Shown here: positions 1 through 6,587 of the stretch, in pieces
Layout: every line of letters begins with the position of its first letter
Position numbering within the stretch: position 1 is the first letter of the stretch
DNA from: Phycisphaerae bacterium
Lineage (GTDB): Bacteria > Planctomycetota > Phycisphaerae > Phycisphaerales > Phycisphaeraceae
Assembly (NCBI GenBank): GCA_002688155.1
Contig: NZCH01000035.1
Location: forward strand, 1 to 10,089
Direction of reading: 5' to 3'
Length of the DNA: 10,089 nucleotides
Notes under the pieces: generated by a model
The model's input: only the letters and a program-made list of their open reading frames with translations
What the model was told of the DNA's origin: nothing
Database searches by the model: none
Program-made: the position numbers and the translations under genes

Positions 1-5
1 CCTCC
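1..5 (-). promoter_or_regulatory. Shine-Dalgarno sequence of a gene beyond the left edge
   Basis: On the minus strand the window ends in CAGCTGGAGG, a strong ribosome-binding core at the extreme edge. It lies about 40 bases downstream of a good minus-strand promoter (49-76), so a start codon is expected within roughly 5-10 bases outside the window. The gene itself cannot be seen. Confidence 0.45.
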
Positions 6-34
6 AGCTGACAGGAAATGTGATTCAGCACCCT

Positions 35-57
35 CCTCGCGAGGCTTAATAATAAGC
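35..57. promoter_or_regulatory. Two adjacent palindromes at the minus-strand promoter, possible operator
   Basis: Positions 35-44 are the perfect palindrome CCTCGCGAGG. Positions 44-57 are an inverted repeat GCTTA-ATAA-TAAGC. The second overlaps the -10 element (49-54) of the minus-strand promoter and the first covers the expected transcription start. This is a common place for a repressor site. The sites are short and no regulator gene is visible nearby, so the operator role is inference. Confidence 0.3.
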
Positions 58-76
58 TGGCATTGCCGTTTGTCAA
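49..76 (-). promoter_or_regulatory. Sigma70-type promoter firing leftward out of the window
   Basis: Read on the minus strand, a perfect -35 TTGACA (71-76) is followed after 16 bases by TATTAT (49-54), matching the -10 consensus at five of six positions. The surroundings are AT-rich compared with the rest of the window. Transcription would start near 42 and run toward the Shine-Dalgarno sequence at 1-5, giving a leader of roughly 40-50 bases for an off-window gene. It is the best-looking promoter in the window. Confidence 0.6.
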
Positions 77-147
77 TGGTTAAACGCGGGGGGTTTTCAG
101 AAAGTTTGAGCCGCAAAAAGCCGCCTGGTACCGCCCTGCGCCACTAT

Positions 148-226
148 TCGCCCCCCCAACGCCTGGCCCCCGCCCCCGGACCCGGACCCGGCCCCGCCGA
201 ACCCCTCCCGGGGGCAACGGGGGTGC
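148..226. repeat. C-rich low-complexity tract
   Basis: The plus strand is dominated by runs of C, including a run of seven, and a degenerate tandem of CCCGGA units near 174-192. It ends in G-runs (CGGGGGCAACGGGGG). Open frames here translate to Pro/Gly/Arg low-complexity strings with no domain features, so I do not call a gene. The tract could form G-rich secondary structure on the minus strand. No function is evident. Confidence 0.5.
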
Positions 227-410
227 CGTGGTGAGACATACAGTCACATGCATCAGGTGTAACGTGCTCTATATAAGGTTTGCGTACAGGAATATCCGCG
301 CACCAGCGGCCCCCGTGTGACAAACCTGCCGCGTCAGTGATACGGCACCTCATGGGTGTGCGCCCGCCGGGTTGGCCCGGGCACGAGTCGAAGCCCCCGG
401 CAAGGGCGCC
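227..410. other. Intergenic stretch without a recognisable gene
   Basis: Both strands carry only short frames with no recognisable motif, no convincing ribosome-binding site and no RNA gene that I can fold by eye. An AT-rich patch (CTATATAAGG, around 268-277) resembles a -10 element but has no matching -35 element on either strand. I see nothing else here. Confidence 0.5.
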
Positions 411-414
411 ACGA

Positions 415-525
415 TCAGCGTGTGGTCGCCTGGACCATCGCCGTGATGCCCGCCTTCACAGCGTCGGGCAGGTCCGGCCAGGCGGTGATGAGGTGTTGCA
501 GGTCGGGGTCTATTCGCGTGCTACT
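415..525 (-). pseudogene. Orphan C-terminal coding scrap, possibly from a recombinase
   Basis: On the minus strand about 36 codons end in a TGA at 415-417 and read DPDLQHLITAWPDLPD followed by AVKAGITAMVQATTR. The amphipathic pattern (AWPxLPxxxKAGIxAMV) resembles the extreme C-termini of planctomycete tyrosine recombinases and related proteins as I remember them; this is recall, not a search. No start codon or upstream domain is present. The frame reaches back to the TGA of the sialidase-like gene at 574-576, in the same phase. It is most simply a relic of a gene whose body was lost. Confidence 0.4.
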
Positions 526-573
526 GGTGCGGCTGTGGGTGGGGTCGCGCCGACTTGACCCTGACCTGCCCGA

Positions 574-2316
574 TCAGTCATCCGGCCCCAGGGGCACGAT
601 ACGATCCTGCGTAATCCTGAACCGCTGGGACAGCAACGGCGAGATGTCTGTTTTCACCAGGTTGTGCCAATCGCCAAGGTCAGTGTTCATGTAGGTCACG
701 AGCAGCACGTCGGGCTCCACCTCGATCAGCGCGCCCTGACCCCAGGGCTGCCAGTCGATGATCGTGCCGGCGTCCCAATTGCGGCCTCCATCGCGGCTGA
801 TGTTGACCGAATAGCCGGGAAACCTGTGGGCCAGGACGATGGCTCCGCTGCTGGTTCGGGTCATTGAACAGGCATAACCGGGGAAACTCGTGCGTGCGGC
901 TGCATCCCAGGTGGCCCCGCTGTCGTGTGACCAACTCTGCCACATTCCGGCACCGTAAACCGGCCGTGTCATTGTCATGACGGTGTTGCCCATTGCCACG
1001 GCGTTGGTTTCGGTAAGGTCAAGAGAGCCTTGGATACTGCCTCTTTCTTTCCTGTGGGCCACGGGCTGGTCAATATCGATCGGACCGCTCCAGGTCTGCC
1101 CACGGTCGGTGGAGCGAAAGACCCTGGCCAGACAGCCATGGGAGCCCCAGGATTGAATGTCAGGGTAGCCGGGCAGGAAACCGGTCCCGCCGAGAGTGAA
1201 ACGCAGCAGCGACCCATCCGCGGTTTCCACCAGTGGTCCCCAAGGCCCCAGATATCGGTGCCCGCTGACACTCTTGCTCAAGTTGGATGGCCACTCAAAG
1301 TCATCTTTCAACGGGCAGAGCTTCGTTTCGCTCCAGGTCTTACCGCTGTCAGGGCTCTGGCTCATGTAGAACGCGTGGTTCGGTCCCTGGTCCTGGCTGA
1401 TGAAGCCGCCCATGGCTCCAATGGCGATCAGCCGGCCGTCGGAAGTAGTAAAGAGGGTGTTTCCCATGCCGCTGATACCCATGAGGTGTTTCGGCAGTTG
1501 CTCTTTCTGCCATGTCCGCGCCCCGTCAGTGGAACGCAACAACTCGCTGTCGGATGCAATGATGACATCGCCATTGGGCGCGATGCATCCCTGGTTGACG
1601 GGGTTGCTCGGTAACGGCAGGACGGTCGCAGGATGGCGTATCTTTGCCTTGCCATCCCATTGCGGGACAGTCACCTCCGTGCCGCTGTAGCGAATGTTCC
1701 TGAACCGGTACTGGCCGTAACCGGTCAGGCCGATGAAGCCCGAGGTATGGGTTGCATCGCTGACGTCCAGGGCCTGGAACCCATCGACCCACACGCGAAT
1801 ACGCCGCCCGATGGCCTGGACCTTGACGCGGTACCAGCGATCGGTTTCCGCCGGGACGCCCGAGACCAGATCAAAGCGCAGATGCCGCAGGTATCCGTCA
1901 CCGCTGAGGTCGGCCAGCCCGGCCCAGAAGTTCTTGGCCCTCAAGGTCTGCCCGCCCCAGGGGAAATGCACAACGTAGCCGTGCCCGCCGTCGGGTGCCC
2001 GCAGGATCAGCCCGGCACTGCCCGCGCCGCCTTCCAGATAGCCGGCCTTGTATTCGAATTCGACCGTCACATCGGAGAACGCCTTGTTCACGTATAGGGC
2101 GCGGCTGTGCAGATCCCTCCCGGCAGGGTGCTGGATGACGCGCGCTTCGTCTTCGCGCCATTGTTCGCCAAGATATTTCCACTGTGAGCCGTCGCCCAGT
2201 ACCAGGTCATTCATCCGTGCATCTCCTCGTGTCTTCGCTGCCGCAAAAGTCATGATCCCCAGCACCACCGCTGCGCAGATCAAATGCATGACAACCGGTT
2301 GCATATTTTGTTTCAT
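574..2316 (-). CDS. Secreted LamG/DUF1080-like plus sialidase-fold protein
   Basis: This 580-residue protein is probably exported and acts on glycans outside the cytoplasm. Residues 1-33 form a signal peptide: a Lys start, a hydrophobic core (HLICAAVVLGIMTFAAA), and cleavage near A27 or A33. Residues ~35-212 look like a concanavalin/LamG-type domain of the DUF1080 (3-keto-disaccharide hydrolase) kind, with WYRVKVQ, RIRVWVDG and GFIGLTGYGQYRFRNIRY. Residues ~225-575 form a sialidase-type beta-propeller with five Asp boxes (S-x-D-x-G-x-T/N-W) at 262, 321, 402, 463 and 507. I chose the ATG at 2316 because AGGAG lies 8 bases upstream and the signal peptide follows directly. A longer frame to 2499 would bury the signal. 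The catalytic Arg triad and nucleophile Tyr of true sialidases cannot be assigned by eye, so substrate and activity are open. It lies downstream of the oxidoreductase operon, separated by 207 bases with a hairpin. Confidence 0.85.
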   Translation of the reverse strand: MKQNMQPVVMHLICAAVVLGIMTFAAAKTRGDARMNDLVLGDGSQWKYLGEQWREDEARVIQHPAGRDLHSRALYVNKAFSDVTVEFEYKAGYLEGGAGSAGLILRAPDGGHGYVVHFPWGGQTLRAKNFWAGLADLSGDGYLRHLRFDLVSGVPAETDRWYRVKVQAIGRRIRVWVDGFQALDVSDATHTSGFIGLTGYGQYRFRNIRYSGTEVTVPQWDGKAKIRHPATVLPLPSNPVNQGCIAPNGDVIIASDSELLRSTDGARTWQKEQLPKHLMGISGMGNTLFTTSDGRLIAIGAMGGFISQDQGPNHAFYMSQSPDSGKTWSETKLCPLKDDFEWPSNLSKSVSGHRYLGPWGPLVETADGSLLRFTLGGTGFLPGYPDIQSWGSHGCLARVFRSTDRGQTWSGPIDIDQPVAHRKERGSIQGSLDLTETNAVAMGNTVMTMTRPVYGAGMWQSWSHDSGATWDAAARTSFPGYACSMTRTSSGAIVLAHRFPGYSVNISRDGGRNWDAGTIIDWQPWGQGALIEVEPDVLLVTYMNTDLGDWHNLVKTDISPLLSQRFRITQDRIVPLGPDD

Positions 2317-2410
2317 TGCGGTCTCCTGTGACCTGGCATGTTGCGGCCGTTTGGTCATTGGCCATTGGGTACGTACGGGCTCGAAATACTTTGAACCGAC
2401 ATTTTCCAAA

Positions 2411-2447
2411 TGACTCCTGCCCGGGCGAGGCCGCGGCGCAGGAGTTG
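2411..2447 (-). terminator. GC-rich hairpin between aldehyde dehydrogenase and sialidase genes
   Basis: ACTCCTGC (2413-2420) pairs perfectly with GCAGGAGT (2438-2445), extendable by two wobble pairs, around a 17-base GC-rich loop. It lies 77 bases past the aldehyde dehydrogenase stop and upstream of the sialidase start. On the minus strand it is followed by CATTTGGAAAA rather than a clean T-run, so it is a poor intrinsic terminator. It may partly terminate or stabilise the operon mRNA. Confidence 0.35.
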
Positions 2448-2523
2448 CGTTTAACTGCACCAGTGTCCAGCCGTATTTGGGGTAGCGCTCACGGGGCATT
2501 TGCGGTTTGCGGTTACGGATGCG

Positions 2524-3975
2524 TCACGTAATCGTCGGCGGCCCGACGTTGAACGTGATGGTTTTGAGGTTACTCATGAATTCGAGCGTGTGCCGGCCGC
2601 CGATGCGGCCCAGGCCGCTGTCGTTGCTCGCCATGCCGCCAAAGGGCAGGTGGTGTTCCCAGAAATGGGGCCAGTCGTTGATGACGGTGATGCCGGTTTC
2701 GAGTGACTCGGCCCATTGCCAGGCGAGGGTGATGTCGTCGGTGAAGACCGCGGACACGAGGCCCAGGTTGCACGCGTTGATGTATTGCCATGCCTGTTCG
2801 TCGGTTTTGAATGACACGATGGGCGCGATTGGGCCAAAGGTTTCTTCATGGTTGACCAGCGAGTCGATGGGGAAGTCGACCATGACGGTCGGCTCGTAGA
2901 AGAATCCGGGCCGATCGGGGCGTTTGCCGCCGGCGACGATTTTGGCGCCTTTGCTCGTGGCGTCTTCGAGGTGGCGCGTCATTTTGTCGACGACGCCCAT
3001 GTTGTTTTGGGGGCCCATGTTGACCTGTTCGTCCCGCGGGTCGCCGAGCACCCACTGTTTCGATTGCTCGACCATCGCGTCGACGAAGTCGGCTTTGAGG
3101 TTGTCCGCGACGAGGATGCGTTCGGCACTGGTGCATACCTGGCCGGCGGCGTAGTAGCAGGTGGCGGCGATGCACGGCGCGATCTTCTGCGGGTCGGCGT
3201 CGGGCAGGATGATGATCGGGCCGTTGCCGCCGAGTTCGAAGAGGCGCGGCTTGAGCCCGGCACGCTGCGTGATGATGCGTGCGGTCTGCGGGCTGCCGGT
3301 CATGCCGACCGCGTGCGTGCCGTCGTTGACGACCAGTTCGTCACCAACTTCGGCGCCCGGTCCGATGAGCAGGTTGATCACACCTTTGGGCACGCCTGCC
3401 TGTTCGATGCACTGCATGAGTTTGACGGCGGTGGCGGCGGCGGTCGGCGCGGGCGACCAGCAGACCGTGTTGCCCATGACGATGGCGAACGGCAGGTACT
3501 CGCCGGGGATCGCGGCGGGGAAGTTCCAGGGCGTCAGCGCCGTCACGACGCCACGCGGCTTCCAGAAGCACAGAACGCGCTTGCTCGCGTCGGCGGCCGG
3601 CTTGGTGAACCCTTCGAAGTACTTTGCCTGCTCGGCGGCGACGCGCCAGGGCGTGCCGGTCTCGCCGGCTTCGTCGCTCGCTTCACCGTGAAACGGCTTG
3701 CCCAGTTCCGTGCAGAGAACCTCGATAAGTTCGTCCTTGCGATCATCGCAAATATCGGCGACCTTCGCACAAAGCGCCGATCGCTCCCACAGCGGCACTT
3801 TCGACCAGGTCTGGAACGCTTCGTTCGCCGCCCCAATGGCGCGGCGGGCGTCGTCGCGATCGCCCCATGCGAGTTTCCCGAACGCTTCGCCCGTCGCCGG
3901 GTTGATCGCGTCGTGCGTTGCTCCGCTCGCTGCTTCGCACCACTTGCCATCAATGTACATTTGATAATCGCTCAT
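2524..3975 (-). CDS. NAD(P)-dependent aldehyde dehydrogenase, atypical cofactor loop
   Basis: This is a 483-residue cytoplasmic ALDH-superfamily enzyme that oxidises an aldehyde to an acid. The landmarks are in order: PWNFP with oxyanion Asn151, GSPQ at 227-230, general base Glu247 in FELGGNGP, nucleophile Cys281 in GQVCTSAER, Glu378 in HEETFGP, and PFGG at 444-447. The length is normal for the family. The odd point is residues 168-177, GNTVCWSPAP. Most ALDHs have a Lys there and a Glu three residues on, which bind the adenine ribose; here they are Ser174 and Pro177. It is the last gene of a four-gene operon, 51 bases after the SDR stop. The ribosome-binding site is weak (GAAAAG directly before ATG), and an 8-codon frame at 3972-3995 ends in an ATGA overlap with the start. 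The substrate is unknown; a sugar-derived aldehyde is likely from context. Confidence 0.9.
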   Translation of the reverse strand: MSDYQMYIDGKWCEAASGATHDAINPATGEAFGKLAWGDRDDARRAIGAANEAFQTWSKVPLWERSALCAKVADICDDRKDELIEVLCTELGKPFHGEASDEAGETGTPWRVAAEQAKYFEGFTKPAADASKRVLCFWKPRGVVTALTPWNFPAAIPGEYLPFAIVMGNTVCWSPAPTAAATAVKLMQCIEQAGVPKGVINLLIGPGAEVGDELVVNDGTHAVGMTGSPQTARIITQRAGLKPRLFELGGNGPIIILPDADPQKIAPCIAATCYYAAGQVCTSAERILVADNLKADFVDAMVEQSKQWVLGDPRDEQVNMGPQNNMGVVDKMTRHLEDATSKGAKIVAGGKRPDRPGFFYEPTVMVDFPIDSLVNHEETFGPIAPIVSFKTDEQAWQYINACNLGLVSAVFTDDITLAWQWAESLETGITVINDWPHFWEHHLPFGGMASNDSGLGRIGGRHTLEFMSNLKTITFNVGPPTIT

Positions 3976-4026
3976 CTTTTCATGCTCGCTTTCATGTGTG
4001 TGATGATGTGTTGCTCGCGGAAGCAG

Positions 4027-4815
4027 TCAATTGCCCAAACGCGTGATTTCCATGAAGCGCTGATTGTCCTGACACGCGATCTGGCCGCCGTCGATGGTGA
4101 CGGCCTGGCCGGTCATGAACGACGCGTCGCTGGACGCGAGAAAGGCGACGACGCCGGCGATCTCGTCGGCGTCGCCGTATCGGTCCATCGGAATCAGTTT
4201 GGTGTACGCGGCCTTGAACAGTTCGTCGTGAATGCCCGGATCGGCAGCGGTGGCGATCACGCCCGGGCACACGGCGTTGACGCGAATGTCGTGTTTGGCC
4301 AGTTCGCCGGCCGCGGTGCGCGTCAGTGCGACGAGCCCGGCTTTCGATGCGTCGTAGCCGGCGTTGTTCGTGCTCGAGCGAAACGCGTTGCGGCTGGCGA
4401 TGTTCACAATCGCGCCGCCGCCTGCATCAATCATGTGCGGCGCCAACTCACGAATCAGCACAAATGGCGCCGTCAGGTTCACGGCAAGGTTGAGTTGCCA
4501 GATGTCGTCGCTCAATTCCGTGATCCGTGCGCCCGGCCACACGCCGGCGTTATTGACCAGCACGGTCACCGGGCCATGCGCCTCGACGAGGTCGGCGAGC
4601 ACGCGGCACAACACCTCAACCTTTGTCAGGTCGCACGCCTGGGTGATAAGTGCACCGCCGTGGTCCATATCACGGTCCATGGCGTCGAGCGCATCCGCGG
4701 ACAGGTCGAGCGCGATGACACGGTTGCCGTCACGGATCAACCGCGCCGTCGTTGCCTCACCGATTCCGCCGGCGGCGCCGGTCACCAGTGCGAGAGGTTT
4801 ATCACTTGCTGGCAT
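4027..4815 (-). CDS. Short-chain dehydrogenase/reductase, NAD-type
   Basis: This 262-residue classical SDR oxidises or reduces a hydroxyl/keto group with a nicotinamide cofactor in the cytoplasm. It has the glycine motif TGAAGGIG (12-19), NNAG (88-91), Asn113, and the catalytic set Ser141, Tyr154, Lys158 (YDASK). Asp37 at the end of strand beta-2 (ALDLS) points to NAD rather than NADP. The C-terminal TGQAVTIDGG (235-244) is standard for the family. The last ~18 residues extend a little beyond that motif. ATG 4815 is preceded by AAGGGA at usable spacing and the protein begins just before the Rossmann fold. It lies 30 bases after the VOC gene and 51 bases before the aldehyde dehydrogenase, in the same direction, so co-transcription is likely. 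Sugar or polyol dehydrogenase is plausible; the exact substrate is unknown. Confidence 0.9.
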   Translation of the reverse strand: MPASDKPLALVTGAAGGIGEATTARLIRDGNRVIALDLSADALDAMDRDMDHGGALITQACDLTKVEVLCRVLADLVEAHGPVTVLVNNAGVWPGARITELSDDIWQLNLAVNLTAPFVLIRELAPHMIDAGGGAIVNIASRNAFRSSTNNAGYDASKAGLVALTRTAAGELAKHDIRVNAVCPGVIATAADPGIHDELFKAAYTKLIPMDRYGDADEIAGVVAFLASSDASFMTGQAVTIDGGQIACQDNQRFMEITRLGN

Positions 4816-4845
4816 ACGCTGTCCCTTTGCCCATGGCTCGGCACC

Positions 4846-5310
4846 TTACCGGCTGATGATGTCGGCATATTCCTGGAACATTTCAACGCTGATGCCGTCG
4901 GGGTCCAGCGCGTACAAGGCACGTGCGACTTTCTCGCCATCACGCTCAATGTCCACCGGCGGGTTGATCGCGCCGTAGCCCGCGTCGGTCAGCGTCTTGT
5001 ACTGCGCATCAATGTCGTCGACCTCGAACGCCACATGTGATGAGCCGATGAAATAGTTCGCCAACTCATGCTTCGTGCTCGGCGGGTTGACGTACTCGAA
5101 AAGTTCAAGCAGAAACTCGTTTACCGGATGGCGCAGCAGCGCGACAGTCAGTTTCACGTTGTCGTAGCCGAGGATTGTGTCGTAGGACGGCAGGTTCGAG
5201 CGTTCGGAGACGCGAATCACTTCGAGGCCGAGCACGTCACGATAAAACTTGAGCGATTCGTCGATACTTGACACGGTGAATCCGTGATGATGGACCATTT
5301 TCAATGCCAT
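4846..5310 (-). CDS. VOC-superfamily (glyoxalase-fold) metalloenzyme
   Basis: This 154-residue protein has the two paired beta-alpha-beta-beta-beta modules of the vicinal oxygen chelate superfamily. Module one starts at VHHHGFTVSSIDESLKFYRD and module two at SSHVAFEVDDID. The four expected metal ligands are in place by position: His8, Glu69, His92 and Glu143 (ISVEMFQ). So it is likely a working metal enzyme and not a binding protein. The layout resembles methylmalonyl-CoA epimerase and glyoxalase I relatives, but also many uncharacterised isomerases, and I cannot choose among them. It sits between two SDR genes in the same operon (48 bases after one, 30 before the next). A role as epimerase, isomerase or lyase acting on a keto intermediate of that pathway is reasonable inference. 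The ribosome-binding site is weak (GAG about 8 bases upstream). Confidence 0.88.
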   Translation of the reverse strand: MALKMVHHHGFTVSSIDESLKFYRDVLGLEVIRVSERSNLPSYDTILGYDNVKLTVALLRHPVNEFLLELFEYVNPPSTKHELANYFIGSSHVAFEVDDIDAQYKTLTDAGYGAINPPVDIERDGEKVARALYALDPDGISVEMFQEYADIISR

Positions 5311-5358
5311 AAGAGATCTCGTTTGCGGTGTTTTATTGCGTGTGGTGTTGGCTGCGGA

Positions 5359-6132
5359 TTATCGCATGAGCAGACCGCCGTCGACGCCGATGTTTTGACC
5401 GGTGATGTACGACGCCTGGGGCGACAGCAGGTGCACAACGATCGGCGCGATTTCGTCGGGCGATCCGAATCGCCCCAGCGGGGTGGCTTTGGACAGTGCG
5501 GCGCGTCCTTCGTCGGTAACCCGGCCGTCGAGCATGGGTGTGTCAAACATGCCGGGCAGGACGCTGTTGACACGGATGCCGTGCGGCCCCATTTCTCTGG
5601 CCAGCCCGCGCGTGAATGTGTGCACCGCCGCCTTTGCCGCCGCGTATGGCACCGTGCCGCCCCCGCCGCCGGTGGCGCCCGCGACCGAGCCGATGTTGAC
5701 GATCGACCCGCTGCCGTTTGCGATCATCCGCCGCACCGCCTGCTGACAGCACAAAAACACGCTGCGCGCGTTGACGGATAACATATGGTCCCATTGCTCG
5801 ACTGAACACTCGGCGATCGGGCTCTTGGCCATCCAGTTGCCGGCGTTGTTGACCAGCATTTCGATCGGCTGCTCAAACCGGTCGTCAATTTGTTTGAACA
5901 ACCCCTCGACGTCACCGGGTTCGCTCACGTCTGCCTGACAGGTGATCGCGGTGCCGCCGGCTTGTTCGATCCTCGCTTTACACGCGGCAGCGCCGGCTTC
6001 GTTTTTGCGGTAGTTCACGGCAATATTCGCGCCCGCCGCGCCCAGCGCCGCGGCAATCTCAAAGCCCATGCCCGAACCCGCTCCCGTTACCAGGGCAGTG
6101 CGACCGTCAAACCATGAATTGTCTGCTGACAT
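5359..6132 (-). CDS. Short-chain dehydrogenase/reductase, NADP-type, FabG-like
   Basis: This 257-residue classical SDR has TGAGSGMG (16-23), NNAG (95-98), Asn121, Ser149, Tyr163 and Lys167 (YAAAK), and ends in TGQNIGVDGG. After strand beta-2 it has NYRKNEAG with Arg42, the basic pattern usual for NADP(H), in contrast to the Asp in its paralogue at 4027-4815. A five-glycine run (155-159) sits in the loop before the catalytic Tyr. It is the first gene of the four-gene operon. ATG 6132 follows GGGGTGA at suitable spacing. Similarity to FabG is generic. With no fatty-acid genes nearby and a dehydrogenase-rich neighbourhood, a sugar or hydroxy-acid dehydrogenase fits better than a ketoacyl-ACP reductase. 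Confidence 0.9.
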   Translation of the reverse strand: MSADNSWFDGRTALVTGAGSGMGFEIAAALGAAGANIAVNYRKNEAGAAACKARIEQAGGTAITCQADVSEPGDVEGLFKQIDDRFEQPIEMLVNNAGNWMAKSPIAECSVEQWDHMLSVNARSVFLCCQQAVRRMIANGSGSIVNIGSVAGATGGGGGTVPYAAAKAAVHTFTRGLAREMGPHGIRVNSVLPGMFDTPMLDGRVTDEGRAALSKATPLGRFGSPDEIAPIVVHLLSPQASYITGQNIGVDGGLLMR

Positions 6133-6165
6133 CCGTCACCCCATGATTTTCTCTGGCCGCCCAAC

Positions 6166-6193
6166 ATCATCGGCAGTAGGTGGGTGGCGTCAA
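6166..6193 (-). promoter_or_regulatory. Candidate promoter of the four-gene operon
   Basis: On the minus strand TTGACG (6188-6193, five of six -35 matches) is followed after 16 bases by GATGAT (6166-6171, four of six -10 matches). Transcription would start about 25-30 bases before the first SDR start codon. The -10 is mediocre, so this is only a candidate, but no better pair is visible in the 200 bases upstream of the operon. Confidence 0.3.
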
Positions 6194-6333
6194 GTCGGCC
6201 GGGGACGTTTTCACACGTCAGCCTGGCCCCTTACGGTTGCAATGTACGCCGGCCAGCGGCCGGTGACGCTGTGCCTGGTGAGCCGGAAACTGGTGCCGAT
6301 TCGCGCATCGAACTGACCCCGCGGGGCACACAA

Positions 6334-6566
6334 TCAGCATAAAGATTCGATGATCGCACAGGGCCCGCACGTGGTGGCGGGGATCGCGTGGTCAAACCAG
6401 ATGCCTTCACGCTGCAAACGGTCGATGTTCGGCGTCGGCAGGGCGTCAATCCACGAAAACCCGGTGTGCCGGCTCGCTGCCGGTCGGTGGTAATGATCCC
6501 AATAATATTCGGGCGATCGTTCGTGTGTGTCGTCCCGGGTAGCGTAAACGGATTTATGCATCGCAC
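6334..6566 (-). pseudogene. Sulfatase N-terminal remnant, frameshifted and truncated
   Basis: Two overlapping minus-strand frames together rebuild the start of a type I sulfatase. The upstream frame (GTG at 6566) gives RPNIIGIITTDRQRAGTPGF, matching the usual first strand with the metal-binding Asp. The other frame carries on with TPNIDRLQREGIWFDHA and TTCGPC. The switch falls at the homopolymers around 6456-6462 (AAAACCC on the plus strand). The formylglycine motif C-x-P-x-R reads C-G-P-C-A, so its Arg is gone, and a TGA follows eight codons later (6334-6336). The remaining roughly 400 residues of a sulfatase are absent. I take it as a decayed gene. A sequencing indel could explain the frameshift but not the lost Arg or the missing body. 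Sulfatases are numerous in planctomycetes, which fits the inferred host and the adjacent sialidase-like protein. Confidence 0.7.
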
Positions 6567-6574
6567 GATTGCGC

Positions 6575-6580
6575 TACAAT
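6575..6580 (+). promoter_or_regulatory. -10 element for a leaderless aminotransferase transcript
   Basis: TACAAT matches the -10 consensus at five of six positions and ends only 7 bases before ATG 6588. That places the expected transcription start at or next to the start codon. No Shine-Dalgarno sequence lies between them. The -35 side is weak (TTTATG at 6553-6558, 16-base spacer). Confidence 0.4.
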
Positions 6581-6587
6581 CGTGCTC

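Noticed and set aside
144..353. A small minus-strand frame
   Set aside because: Its product is a Gly/Pro/Arg low-complexity string set by the C-rich tract, with no start signal.
2317..2499. A 61-residue N-terminal extension of the sialidase-like protein
   Set aside because: It would place the signal peptide internally, spans the hairpin at 2411-2447, and the ATG at 2316 has a good AGGAG.
2848..5040. A 730-codon plus-strand open frame
   Set aside because: It runs antisense to the aldehyde dehydrogenase, an SDR and most of the VOC gene, all with clear catalytic motifs. Its own translation shows no domain. Long antisense frames are common in GC-rich DNA.
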